NCBI GenBank assembly: GCA_034658655.1
Contig: JAYEFQ010000134.1
Span: 8,807-72,806 of the forward strand
Direction: 5' to 3'
From: JAQIBY01 sp034658655
GTDB lineage: Bacteria; Bacteroidota; Bacteroidia; Bacteroidales; ML635J-15
Length of the DNA stretch: 64,000 nt
The position numbers and the translations under genes are program-made. A model generated the notes under the pieces. It saw only the letters and a program-made list of their open reading frames with translations, had not been told where the DNA came from and made no database searches. Positions 42,704-51,998 of the stretch are shown in pieces; the stretch's first letter is position 1; each line of letters begins with the position of its first letter.

Positions 42704-45700
42704 TTATTTAAATGCCGCTTCTGACAATCCCTCATCACTCAATCTAAGTTTTTCAAAATAATCAGGAACCGCTTTACCAGTCAATTTATCAACATAAAGT
42801 TTTGCAAGATATTGTGATAACATGAAACCATGTCCGCGTAAGCCAACAAATAATCCCAATCCTGGATCGACGATATACCGTGGTTCCACATAATATCCAC
42901 CCCAAACAGCTTGAAAACTAACCGATGACAATTCAGGAATCCAGTCAACAAAAACTTCAGAAATGATATTCATGAATTCATGGGTATTGACTTTTAAATT
43001 TTTATCTGATTCTTGAGGATCAACTGCAGGTGAAGCACAACCAATAATTTGGCCGGTTTCAGCAAGCTGTTGTCCGTAAACCGCTGAAAATCCCTTGTAT
43101 TTCCGGCGATCAATCAACATATCAAGCGTATTTCCATCTTTTCCAAGAAAAGGCAAACGTTTGGTAATAAATGCCTGATGACGAACAGGATATAATCCCG
43201 TATTGATATTTAATTTATTAGCAAATTCCTCAGCCTGAGAACCAAGTGCATTGACAAAATGCTCGGTTTCAAATTCCTGATAACTATCATCGTGCAATTG
43301 AACCAGAGCAATAGTTTTATCACCTTCTTTGTAAAGATCAATAAGTTTACAATCCTCAAGGACTTTACCACCTTTTTCCTCGCCAATATGTCGGAGTAAA
43401 TCAATAACTTTCCCTGGAGTTGCTTGCCAACAATCGTTAGTAATAAGCGCAGATTTATATTTAGCTATATTTTTATTGAAAGCTGGTGAAATTTCTTTAT
43501 CAAAATCTTTCGGATCAACCATATAGGCGTCACTCCATGCCATAGAAGCATCTAGTGATTTATAGGTTGCTTCATCATGAGCAAAACTTATATAGCGAAT
43601 ATCACGATAATCGATGTTGTTAATATCCTGAAGATCCTTAAATATTTTCTTATTTTCATTTGCAATATCAGCCAAAGCTGGGAGAGAGAAAGCGGGACGT
43701 CCACCAGCAATGTTTCGCCATGAGGCACCTCTGCCAGAATTAATCATTACAGGATCCATTCCGGCATCAGCCATATAACGAAGCAAGGCTGAACCACCAA
43801 TACCACCACCAGCTATTAATGATTTTACTTTAACACGTTTGGGCTTATCAGATTTCACATTTGTATATATGCGTTCACCAGAATTATGTGGATACAACTC
43901 TGCCATAGTTACCTGATTGGAAAGCGGAGCACGTGGAGTTGGATCCCCAATAATTTCAACACCATAAGGTGCAATCATCTGACGTAAACGTTTCACACAA
44001 CGCGTACCACGACAGGCACCCATTCCCAAACGTGTTGTATGTTTGATTTCGTCAATAGAGATGAATTTACGATCTCCAATTACCTCAAGCACACGTTCCA
44101 ATGTTACATCTTCACAATGACAAACAAAAGTTTTGGAAGGATGCTCATCTGCACCGTCATCAAGTTCTACTGGCTCTGGATAATTCTCCTTCACAACAAA
44201 ACCTCGTGCATTCATCAACTCTTCACCATGCAAATCGTGAGATTTCACACGTGCCATATTGGTTTTATTCGGTTTTTTCTGAATTTTTTCAATCACCCCT
44301 TCACCAATTTTCTCACCATTGCTATCAACAAGGTAAACATCAGCACCTACTTCTACTTCGTATTCAATTGGTAAAAATATCCAATCTTTTTTCAAATTAT
44401 AACCGAAAATTGCCAATCCCGGACATTGAGTAACACATTTCATGCAACCAACACATTTATCAAAGTCAATTTGAGGGACTGTACTGGTAGATGTTTTGGT
44501 AATTGCACCATAAGGACAAGAAAATGCACAAGGATTACATGCAAACCCATAAAGACAGTCGATTAACACAAATGGTTTTGCCATTGCACGTGCTTCATCA
44601 GGTTTGTATGGCTCATCAATGATTTTCACAGGATGCTGCTGTGATTCAATATATTCTTTGGATACTGCAAGATAATCGTCATAATCATAACGATTTTTCA
44701 TGGCGTCTAAAATTTCGTAAGCAGTTTGTTTTCCTTTCAGGACAGCACTTGTTCCTTCTCCGATTCGTAAGGCATCACCAACTGCATATATATTTCGTCC
44801 GAAAACTTGTTCGCCTTTTTCTTTCAACTGATCATCAGGAATTAATCCAGTACACACATTAATTGCATCAATGCCATAAATTTTCTGTTCCGTTCCCGGG
44901 ATAGGTTTAAAATTTTCAGATTTTGCAATCACGGCACCAATAATTCCGGTATTATCATCATTCGGAATGGCTTTAAGCAGAATATAACCGGTTTTAATTG
45001 GGATTCCTAATCGTCTGACACGATTTGCCTGCACAGGAAATCCGCCTTCATGAGGCATAGCTTCAATAATGGCTTTCACATTTGCTCCGGCTTGCATTAA
45101 CTGGTATGATGTAAGATAACCAATATTTCCGGCACCAATTGTCAGAATATTTTTACCTAAAAGAGTAAACTCTTGGTTCATCATTTTCTGGATAACTGCA
45201 GCAGTATAAACGCCAGGTACATCGTCATTCTCGAAGCCAGGCATAAAAGGAACTGCACCGGTTGCTATGATAAGATGATCGGCAAGCACATAAAATATTT
45301 CATTCGTATGGATATTTTTAACGGCAAGGCGTTTGTCTTCTAAAATATCCCAAACCGTAGCACTTAAAATAATTCCATCAGTATCTTCACCAGCGAGTGT
45401 ATTGGCAATATCAAAACCACGCATTCCGCCATATTTCTTTTCTTTTTCAAAAAAGAAAAACTGATGGGTCTGCATATTAAACTGTCCTCCGATTTTATCA
45501 TTGTTATCAATGACAATATTATCCACATTGTGCGCATTTAACAGTTCGCGGGCAGCGAGTCCGGCAGGACCAGCACCAATAATGGCAACCTGTGTTTTGT
45601 AAATGGCATATGGCTCATCAGCTTGTGCAGACTCAACTGAAGGTCGATATTCCTTTGGGATTTCACGAACTTCTTTTACTCCATCAACAGGTGTAATACA

Positions 45701-45937
45701 TATTCGTTTGATTTTTCCATCAACAAGCATTTCACAAGCTCCACATTTACCAATACCACATTCAAGCGAACGATTTCGATTTTGAATGGAGTGTGAATGC
45801 ACAGGATATCCTGCTTGATGTAAAGCCGCAGCAATGGTAAATCCCTTTTCTGCCTCAATAATGTTTCCCTCATAACGAAAGCTAACCTTTTCAGGTTTAG
45901 GAATATCTAAAATCGGATGTTGATTAATTTTATGCAT
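42704..45937 (-). CDS. Five-module FAD/Fe-S oxidoreductase (HcnABC / amine dehydrogenase-type fusion)
   Basis: 1077 residues, cytosolic. Modules in order: [2Fe-2S] domain (Cys60, 65, 68, 80; CGIGKCGACEM); pyridine-nucleotide-type flavoprotein (GAGPAG 121-126, second fold GAGNIG 268-273, CTGLIPDD, YAVGDALR); two-cluster ferredoxin (Cys461, 467, 470, 474 and 495, 498, 501, 505); BFD-like [2Fe-2S] (Cys606, 608, 642, 647); and a D-amino-acid-oxidase-type FAD domain (GGGIGG 710-715). HcnA, HcnB and HcnC of hydrogen cyanide synthase, and the subunits of archaeal proline dehydrogenase, octopine oxidase and sarcosine oxidase, carry these parts on separate chains. The substrate is thus likely an amino acid or secondary amine. 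All Cys ligands look intact. Confidence 0.88.
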   Translation of the reverse strand: MHKINQHPILDIPKPEKVSFRYEGNIIEAEKGFTIAAALHQAGYPVHSHSIQNRNRSLECGIGKCGACEMLVDGKIKRICITPVDGVKEVREIPKEYRPSVESAQADEPYAIYKTQVAIIGAGPAGLAARELLNAHNVDNIVIDNNDKIGGQFNMQTHQFFFFEKEKKYGGMRGFDIANTLAGEDTDGIILSATVWDILEDKRLAVKNIHTNEIFYVLADHLIIATGAVPFMPGFENDDVPGVYTAAVIQKMMNQEFTLLGKNILTIGAGNIGYLTSYQLMQAGANVKAIIEAMPHEGGFPVQANRVRRLGIPIKTGYILLKAIPNDDNTGIIGAVIAKSENFKPIPGTEQKIYGIDAINVCTGLIPDDQLKEKGEQVFGRNIYAVGDALRIGEGTSAVLKGKQTAYEILDAMKNRYDYDDYLAVSKEYIESQQHPVKIIDEPYKPDEARAMAKPFVLIDCLYGFACNPCAFSCPYGAITKTSTSTVPQIDFDKCVGCMKCVTQCPGLAIFGYNLKKDWIFLPIEYEVEVGADVYLVDSNGEKIGEGVIEKIQKKPNKTNMARVKSHDLHGEELMNARGFVVKENYPEPVELDDGADEHPSKTFVCHCEDVTLERVLEVIGDRKFISIDEIKHTTRLGMGACRGTRCVKRLRQMIAPYGVEIIGDPTPRAPLSNQVTMAELYPHNSGERIYTNVKSDKPKRVKVKSLIAGGGIGGSALLRYMADAGMDPVMINSGRGASWRNIAGGRPAFSLPALADIANENKKIFKDLQDINNIDYRDIRYISFAHDEATYKSLDASMAWSDAYMVDPKDFDKEISPAFNKNIAKYKSALITNDCWQATPGKVIDLLRHIGEEKGGKVLEDCKLIDLYKEGDKTIALVQLHDDSYQEFETEHFVNALGSQAEEFANKLNINTGLYPVRHQAFITKRLPFLGKDGNTLDMLIDRRKYKGFSAVYGQQLAETGQIIGCASPAVDPQESDKNLKVNTHEFMNIISEVFVDWIPELSSVSFQAVWGGYYVEPRYIVDPGLGLFVGLRGHGFMLSQYLAKLYVDKLTGKAVPDYFEKLRLSDEGLSEAAFK

Positions 45938-46082
45938 AACTCAAATATTAAACGCTAAACAGCACCTAAAAGTCTGCAATAATTATTAAAAGACAAATGA
46001 GATTTATCAGCTTTTTCCTTTGTAAAATTCAAGCAGCATGATATTCCTAAACAAATATGACGCAAGCATTTAGAAAACACAC

Positions 46083-46346
46083 TTAATTTTGCTGCCTTAA
46101 CTCGTTATAATACGCTTTCAGTCTTTCTTTTCGTATTTGGGCAATTTCGTACCAAGGTATTCCTGAAATTGCACCATCAATCGAAAACAAAATGGTTCTG
46201 CCGGCATTTTTATCAATGGTAATAACTTTAGCGAATGCATTTTCTGCACCGGTTTGCTGCAATTCTTCCAAGCTGTTAATCCCAACCCTATTCAACTTCA
46301 ATTCAAGCACTTTCCCAATGTTAAGTGCATCACATAATTTTGTCAT
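46083..46346 (-). CDS. TfoX C-terminal domain protein
   Basis: 87 residues matching only the TfoX C-terminal helical domain: NIGKVLELKLNRVGINSLEE and ISGIPWYEIAQIRKERLKAYY. In Gammaproteobacteria the two-domain TfoX promotes competence; stand-alone C-terminal domains are widespread and uncharacterised. A Shine-Dalgarno-like AGGGAG lies about nine bases before the ATG, unusual here and supporting the start. The flavoprotein gene begins 145 bases downstream. Confidence 0.85.
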   Translation of the reverse strand: MTKLCDALNIGKVLELKLNRVGINSLEELQQTGAENAFAKVITIDKNAGRTILFSIDGAISGIPWYEIAQIRKERLKAYYNELRQQN

Positions 46347-46555
46347 GTTAAATCTCCCTAATAAATAAACAATTTGTTAAATCTGAACGCATAAAATTAT
46401 AAATATATTTCCATAATTAAACAAAAACATCGAATTTAGCACTAACTTTTATAGTTTATACAATCATTTAACCTGCATCACTCATAAAAATAATATAAAA
46501 ACACTTGTAGGTTTAATTTTCAACAACAAAAACAAAAATTCTAATAAGGATGTTT

Positions 46556-48091
46556 TTATTCGCTTTTTACGAGTGCTTTTATTTCATGCCAAATGAAGAT
46601 ATCCGCCAGTATAATTGGTCGATATTTCCCATACCAAACGAAGTTTCGCAGGCGCATTTCAAGTGGATCAGTATCTTTTTCGGGCATAAAAACGCCATCG
46701 GGTGAACCGATAAAGTCAATTCGTCGGACTTGTCCGTCTTTGCGGTAAATTGTCATGGAATTACTCACTTCTTTATTCACACCAATGATTTCATCTGTTT
46801 TATCATCGCGTCCATAATAGATGGTTTCGGCATTGCTCAAAACATCAATTTTATGCAATTCATTATCCCGTATCCAGGCTATCATATCTCTACCTGAAAT
46901 TTGCGAATAGCGGATACTATCTTCTTGCATCACAATAAAAGCCGAATTTTTCATATTGAGCTGTTCAGCTACCCCATTGCGCATTTTCATTTCAATTGTA
47001 TCAGCAGTAATTTGGCTTTCGCCAGACCACAATATTGGGTTACCATACATCACAGAAACAGAATCTGAGTCGAAATAAACGAGAGAATCACATCTGCCCT
47101 GCATATCTTCCTTGAAAATTTGCACTTTATAATAGGCTGAAATCCGCCTTGCTGAATCGCCCACCTCTTGCATAAAAACCGTATCTGCGTGGATATAGGT
47201 TGTATCAAGATTATCGTAATACATAACTAATGCAGAATCTGTTATGAATGATTTTCCGGTGAGTTCATCGTATTCGGCATAATTACCGGAGCCTGCAAAT
47301 TGCTCTACAGTATCAAGCATATATATATTACGCCATGCTTTCCCGTACCGTATATTTCGGTCGTAAAACAGTGAGTCTGCCCAAATGGTTTGAGATTGTT
47401 GATACAGAATCGTATTTTCCCCAAAGGCAGAAATATCATTTTCAGTATCGTACCAACCAATTTCACATTTAATGCGAGATGAATCACTAATTATATGTGT
47501 TGGACCAAGAAAATCAGTAATTTTCGACTCGGTATTATATTTTAATGTGTCAGCAAAAATGGTATAATCAGGATGAATTAAACGAACAGAATCGACAGCG
47601 AAATAGTCTTTTGTATCTGGATAGTAATACCCGTAATAACTTGACAAGTCGATATCTTCATGATCAATTTCTCCAAAATCGAAATAATATCCGATGTTTT
47701 TTTGACGGTCAAAGTTTAATGAATCGGTTATTAATCGCGACCCCTTGTGAATTAAAACTACGGAATCCCGCATTTTGGCCATTCGAGTCTTTCCGTTATA
47801 ACTCATAAATTTCCCAGTCATATTTACAGAGTCGCCTTGCTCAATACGAACTGACCCATAAGCATCCATGGTATTTGCTGACGGGAAAAACCAAGCAGAA
47901 TCGCAATACATCATTGCATCTTCGTGCTTAAACACCACATTTCCGATAAGCCGACGAGCTGTAATCCCACTTGAGCGGTCAAAACGAGCTTCATCTGCAT
48001 TCAGAACATTAATTTTCCGAACTTGCTGAGCATTGGATAAAAGCGGGAAGCACAAAAGTGCCACAAAAAGATATTTTAATAAAGACTTCAT
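46556..48091 (-). CDS. OstA-like (LptA/LptD N-domain type) protein
   Basis: 511 residues, signal peptide ending near SNAQ. Repeated beta-strand motifs (RRLIGNVVFKHEDAMMYCDS, MDAYGSVRIEQGDSV, ITDSLNFDRQKNIGYYFDFG, TDFLGPTHIISDSS) are the beta-jellyroll OstA type that carries lipopolysaccharide across the periplasm. No barrel follows, so it is an LptA-like or Bacteroidota-specific OstA protein rather than LptD. Start overlaps the moxR stop by one base, so the two are translated together. Confidence 0.87.
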   Translation of the reverse strand: MKSLLKYLFVALLCFPLLSNAQQVRKINVLNADEARFDRSSGITARRLIGNVVFKHEDAMMYCDSAWFFPSANTMDAYGSVRIEQGDSVNMTGKFMSYNGKTRMAKMRDSVVLIHKGSRLITDSLNFDRQKNIGYYFDFGEIDHEDIDLSSYYGYYYPDTKDYFAVDSVRLIHPDYTIFADTLKYNTESKITDFLGPTHIISDSSRIKCEIGWYDTENDISAFGENTILYQQSQTIWADSLFYDRNIRYGKAWRNIYMLDTVEQFAGSGNYAEYDELTGKSFITDSALVMYYDNLDTTYIHADTVFMQEVGDSARRISAYYKVQIFKEDMQGRCDSLVYFDSDSVSVMYGNPILWSGESQITADTIEMKMRNGVAEQLNMKNSAFIVMQEDSIRYSQISGRDMIAWIRDNELHKIDVLSNAETIYYGRDDKTDEIIGVNKEVSNSMTIYRKDGQVRRIDFIGSPDGVFMPEKDTDPLEMRLRNFVWYGKYRPIILADIFIWHEIKALVKSE

Positions 48092-49062
48092 TAATCTTTC
48101 AAATAGGCATCGATAATATCTTCAACAGTTAAAGATTCGGCTTCAGCTTTGTAGTTTTTCATAATACGATGGCGAAGAATAATTTTTGCAACCGCCTTTA
48201 CGTCTTCAATATCTGGAGAGTATTTTCCATGTAAAACAGCATGAGTTTTTGCTCCGATAATTAAATATTGTGATGCACGTGGACCTGCTCCCCATTGAAT
48301 GTATTTTTCTGTTAATTCATGCTGATATTTTGTGCCCGGTCGTGTTTTTGCAACTAAACCAACTGCATAATTTAACACTTGATCGTTCACCGGAATTTTT
48401 CGAATTAATTTCTGAAACCCAACAATTTCTTCTGCAGTCATCACATTTTGCACTTCAAAATCAAAATCGGCTGTAGTATTTTTAACAATGGTAATTTCAT
48501 CCTCAAAAGATGGGTAATCAACATAAATGTTAAACATAAAACGATCTAACTGTGCTTCGGGCAAAGGATAAGTTCCTTCCTGCTCAATAGGATTTTGAGT
48601 CGCCATCACAAAAAATGGTTCTTCTAATTTATAATTCGTTCCTGCAGTAGTTATTGAACGCTCCTGCATAGCTTCAAGCAGTGCCGCCTGAGTTTTAGGA
48701 GGCGTTCTGTTAATTTCATCGGCAAGAACAAAATTCGCAAATAATGGACCCTTAATAAATCGAAATTGCCGTTTTTCATCCAAAATTTCCGTTCCAATAA
48801 TATCAGACGGCATTAGATCTGGAGTAAACTGTATGCGCTTATTTTTTAATCCTAATGCATTGGCAATAGTTGTTACCAATAATGTTTTAGCTAATCCGGG
48901 AACACCTACCAACAAACAATGTCCTCGAGAAAAAATACTAATAAGAACCTCTTCAATTACCTGATCCTGACCATATATTACTTTTTTTATCTCATCCAAC
49001 AATTGGGTATATTTTTCATTCAATATCCGAACTGCTTCAACGTCATTTCTTTTGTTTTCCAT
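48091..49062 (-). CDS. MoxR family AAA+ ATPase
   Basis: 323 residues. Walker A VGVPGLAKTLL, Walker B LADEINRTPPKTQAALLEAMQ, sensor 1 FVMATQNPIEQEGTYPLPEAQ, sensor 2 in AGPRASQYL. MoxR ATPases act as chaperones for maturation of complexes, often with VWA-domain partners; none is next to it here. It is the first gene of a moxR-ostA unit. Confidence 0.95.
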   Translation of the reverse strand: MENKRNDVEAVRILNEKYTQLLDEIKKVIYGQDQVIEEVLISIFSRGHCLLVGVPGLAKTLLVTTIANALGLKNKRIQFTPDLMPSDIIGTEILDEKRQFRFIKGPLFANFVLADEINRTPPKTQAALLEAMQERSITTAGTNYKLEEPFFVMATQNPIEQEGTYPLPEAQLDRFMFNIYVDYPSFEDEITIVKNTTADFDFEVQNVMTAEEIVGFQKLIRKIPVNDQVLNYAVGLVAKTRPGTKYQHELTEKYIQWGAGPRASQYLIIGAKTHAVLHGKYSPDIEDVKAVAKIILRHRIMKNYKAEAESLTVEDIIDAYLKD

Positions 49063-49079
49063 TCTTTTCTGATTTGTAA

Positions 49080-49087
49080 CAAATGTA
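49080..49087 (-). promoter_or_regulatory. -7 element for moxR-ostA
   Basis: TACATTTG on the minus strand, exact TAnnTTTG, 18 bases before the ATG at 49062. No TTG at the right distance. Confidence 0.45.
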
Positions 49088-49155
49088 CAACTTATTCATG
49101 AAAAAAAAAGTATCTCAGAGAAGATGATTTTTTTTAAAGGGTGAAAAAATTATAT

Positions 49156-49163
49156 TAATTTTG
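49156..49163 (+). promoter_or_regulatory. -7 element for the DUF4293 gene
   Basis: TAATTTTG, exact TAnnTTTG, 22 bases before the ATG at 49185. The -33 region has a T-run but no TTG. Confidence 0.45.
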
Positions 49164-49184
49164 TAAAAATAAAAATTTGATATT

Positions 49185-49643
49185 ATGATTCAACGCATAC
49201 AAACATTATTCCTAATTGGCGCAATGATTTCTTTAGGAGTCTTATTTTTAATTCCATTGGGGCATCTAATCCCGCCAAATGAAATGATTTTAAATTTTCA
49301 ATTCAATGGCATTCAAGCAGATAAAATTGTTGAAAATGCATATCAGACTATCCCATTAACAATACTAATGGGCATGACCGTTTTTTTAAGTTTTATCACA
49401 ATTCTCATGTATAAAAACCGTATTTTACAGATTCGCTTGTCGGGAATAAATATTTTTCTGATTATCGGACAAACCGGCATGTTTTTATACTATTTCTTTG
49501 ATGCGGCAAAACAAATTGATGCCGAAAAACAATTTAACATAAGCATTGTACTACCAATTGTTGCTATAATCTTCCTTTACCTTGCAATACGTGGCATTGC
49601 CAGAGATGAAGCCTTAGTGAAAGCAGCCGACAGAATTCGTTAA
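49185..49643 (+). CDS. DUF4293 family membrane protein
   Basis: 152 residues with four hydrophobic helices (about 7-28, 54-74, 80-105, 120-138). The start MIQRIQTLFLIGA and the end IRGIARDEALVKAADRIR are characteristic of DUF4293, a Bacteroidota-specific inner-membrane family without known function. It overlaps the convergent yggS gene by four bases. Confidence 0.87.
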   Translation: MIQRIQTLFLIGAMISLGVLFLIPLGHLIPPNEMILNFQFNGIQADKIVENAYQTIPLTILMGMTVFLSFITILMYKNRILQIRLSGINIFLIIGQTGMFLYYFFDAAKQIDAEKQFNISIVLPIVAIIFLYLAIRGIARDEALVKAADRIR

Positions 49644-50314
49644 TGAGTGTCGCGAGCGCCAAAAATAATACTCCCGACTCGAACCATTGTCGCTCCTTCT
49701 TCAATCGCAATTTTATAATCGGCGGACATTCCCATGCTAATTTCTGAAAAGGCATCACTATTTGGAAAGAATCGGGTTTTTAATTGTTCGAAGATTGATT
49801 TTAAGTGCTTAAATTCTCTACGAACCTGACCCATATCCTCAGTAAAGGTTGCCATACCCATCACACCGCAAATTCTAACATTTCCAAAGCCATGAAAGCT
49901 ATCTGATTCAAGCATTTGCTCAGCCTCCTGCATATCCAGACCGAATTTTGTATCCTCCTCTGCAATATGAAATTGCAAAAGACAATCAATTGTACGTTCT
50001 GCTTTAGCTGCTTCTTTATTAATTGATCGCAACAATTTCATTCTGTCCACAGAATGAATCATATGTATCCAAGGAGCAATATATTTAACTTTGTTAGTCT
50101 GCAAATGCCCTATCATATGCCATTGAATATCTTTTGGCATTTCAGGATATTTTGCCTGTAATTCCTGCACCTTGTTTTCCCCAAAGACTCGCTGTCCAGC
50201 TTCATACGCATGCAAAATTACTGAAACAGGCTTTGTTTTTGATACCGCAACCAATTGAACCTGTTCCGGAAGTTGAGATTTTAAATTATTTAATTGTTGA
50301 TGTATGGGTAACAT
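49640..50314 (-). CDS. YggS/PLPHP family pyridoxal phosphate-binding protein
   Basis: 224 residues, normal length. PLP Lys26 in LVAVSKTKPV, then VFGENKVQEL, WHMIGHLQTNKVKYI, SVDRMKLL, FHIAEEDTKFGLD, ICGVMGMATF, SMGMSADYKIAIEEGATMVR and IFGARDTH. It maintains the cellular vitamin B6 pool; it is not an enzyme in the usual sense. A TAATTTTG -7 element at 50329-50336 lies on the minus strand just upstream. Confidence 0.95.
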   Translation of the reverse strand: MLPIHQQLNNLKSQLPEQVQLVAVSKTKPVSVILHAYEAGQRVFGENKVQELQAKYPEMPKDIQWHMIGHLQTNKVKYIAPWIHMIHSVDRMKLLRSINKEAAKAERTIDCLLQFHIAEEDTKFGLDMQEAEQMLESDSFHGFGNVRICGVMGMATFTEDMGQVRREFKHLKSIFEQLKTRFFPNSDAFSEISMGMSADYKIAIEEGATMVRVGSIIFGARDTH

Positions 50315-50612
50315 ATCTTATTTTTTTGCAAAATTAGTGATTTTATATGCAAAACACTAAAATTCTTGGCTCTATTAAACAACATTATTGTTTCAAATAT
50401 TTTGTCATCTTGAAAAATGTTTTAATCAAATTGATTTTATTGATATTTTTATTTTTGATGATGAAAAATTGGTAAAATAATTATTAAGTGTTTAATAAAT
50501 ATAAAATATCGAATATCAAATGAAAAATGATAAAGTTAGATATGATTTACAGAATCTATATAAACACATATCGATATAATTATATTGCCTCTATTAAAAC
50601 AAAAATATCTGG

Positions 50613-50710
50613 AAAACTCAAAATTGCAAGTATTATGCCGATGTAGATTCAACACAAATAGGCGTAGCAAAGCGTAGCCTATCGGTAGTTTTGAATCACA
50701 ATCGGTATAA
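50613..50710. repeat. Dispersed ~90-bp repeat, copy B (inverted relative to copy A)
   Basis: Its reverse complement begins TTATACCGATTGTGATTC and ends with CTACATCGGCATAATAC, matching 20734-20820. In the middle this copy has the direct repeat GCTACGC-TTT-GCTACGC, absent or collapsed in copy A. The gap 50315-50860 holds this repeat and otherwise A/T-rich DNA with no gene. Confidence 0.75.
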
Positions 50711-50860
50711 CACCATTTTTTTAAATAGAGCCAAATTCTTTGAAAATATCTTCAAAGGAAATCGCATGAATAATGCTGGGTAATAATCAAAATAATATCA
50801 TGTGTTTTCTATTGAATTAATATTTTTTGTAACTTCGTACTGATATTAGAAGTTGGTACA

Positions 50861-51922
50861 ATGAAAAAATACATCTTTTCTACATTTATAGCGTTGCTCA
50901 CAATCCTGTTAATAAGCTGTGACACAGACAAGTGGTACCACGTACCACCTAAAGCATCTGACTATGTAGAGCACTTTCAGGCTATGGCTGAAAATCGAGG
51001 TTATGATATTGACATTGAAGAAAGCGGATTAATTATTGAATTTGGTTCAATTGAAGAAGATTTAAATTCTAAACTCTATTATGAGGATCCGATACGCATT
51101 GTCATTGACGAAAATGCTTGGAATAATTCCAACGAAGAACTTAAAGCACTTGAAATTTACAGAAATCTTGCTTTGGGTTTTCTTAATAGACAAACACTTA
51201 ATGAGAAATTTCCTAACGGAGAATGGAAAAGTTTAATGCGAGGTGAAGTATTTGATGAAAATGATAATAAAACCTTGAATTTCTTTGGATTTCGTCAAGA
51301 TCACTACATCAATGAAATGTTTTATCTGGAAACGGAAACCCCTTGGTGGGCAGATTACACTTCATTATATGACAGTATAAGAATGCAAGATGCAGATGAT
51401 GTTTTATCTGATGACGTTTCGCTTGATGACTTGGAATGGGATTATATTTCTACTGGTTTAGACATCGATTTTGAGAATGAAGAGCTCATTATAGAAAACG
51501 ATAATGAATATGAAACGTCTATCTTGGCACAATTAGAGACTTACCTAAACGATGACTTTTTTATTGAAACCATTATTAAAATTGATAATTCGGAACCTAG
51601 TACTTTTAGTGGACTGATTTGGGGCGGAGCCGGAATTAACACATTTTATGTGAATGGATATAATGATGCATGTGAAAGTAGAATGTATAATGCTGCTGAA
51701 GACTACGATTATTGTCATTTCACAGATTCCTGCTCAATAGTTATCCCCAATGGATACAATAAAATATCCATCCGCAAAGTCAATGAAAAGTACCACTTTT
51801 TTATCAATGAAAAATTTATTTATATTACTGATATACACAAACTATATGGCAATCAATTTGGATTTTACATTGGTGGCAATAGTACAGTACATATTAATAG
51901 ACTAAGTATAAAATCGGAATGA
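50861..51922 (+). CDS. Lipoprotein with C-terminal LamG-like beta-sandwich, function unknown
   Basis: 353 residues; lipobox LISC (Cys20) after a hydrophobic stretch. Residues about 30-120 include WYHVPPKASDYVEHFQAMA and a helix ALEIYRNLALGFLNRQ. A strongly acidic linker (about 175-220) leads to a C-terminal domain with FFIETIIKIDN, SGLIWGGAG, NKISIRKVNEKYHFFINEKF and GNQFGFYIGGNSTVHINRL, the pattern of concanavalin/LamG-type carbohydrate-binding folds. No catalytic residues could be assigned. It precedes the dockerin-cohesin genes and may be a surface-attached binding protein; that link is only positional. Confidence 0.7.
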   Translation: MKKYIFSTFIALLTILLISCDTDKWYHVPPKASDYVEHFQAMAENRGYDIDIEESGLIIEFGSIEEDLNSKLYYEDPIRIVIDENAWNNSNEELKALEIYRNLALGFLNRQTLNEKFPNGEWKSLMRGEVFDENDNKTLNFFGFRQDHYINEMFYLETETPWWADYTSLYDSIRMQDADDVLSDDVSLDDLEWDYISTGLDIDFENEELIIENDNEYETSILAQLETYLNDDFFIETIIKIDNSEPSTFSGLIWGGAGINTFYVNGYNDACESRMYNAAEDYDYCHFTDSCSIVIPNGYNKISIRKVNEKYHFFINEKFIYITDIHKLYGNQFGFYIGGNSTVHINRLSIKSE

Positions 51923-51998
51923 TATTTGCTAAAGTATCCTATTTTGATTAAGAATTAAACCGAATATTAATAAACAAAAACGATTAAACCATAATCAC

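Noticed and set aside
42704..45937. Two separate genes wrongly joined
   Set aside because: The frame is continuous, with natural linkers between modules, and no internal start with promoter or ribosome site was seen.
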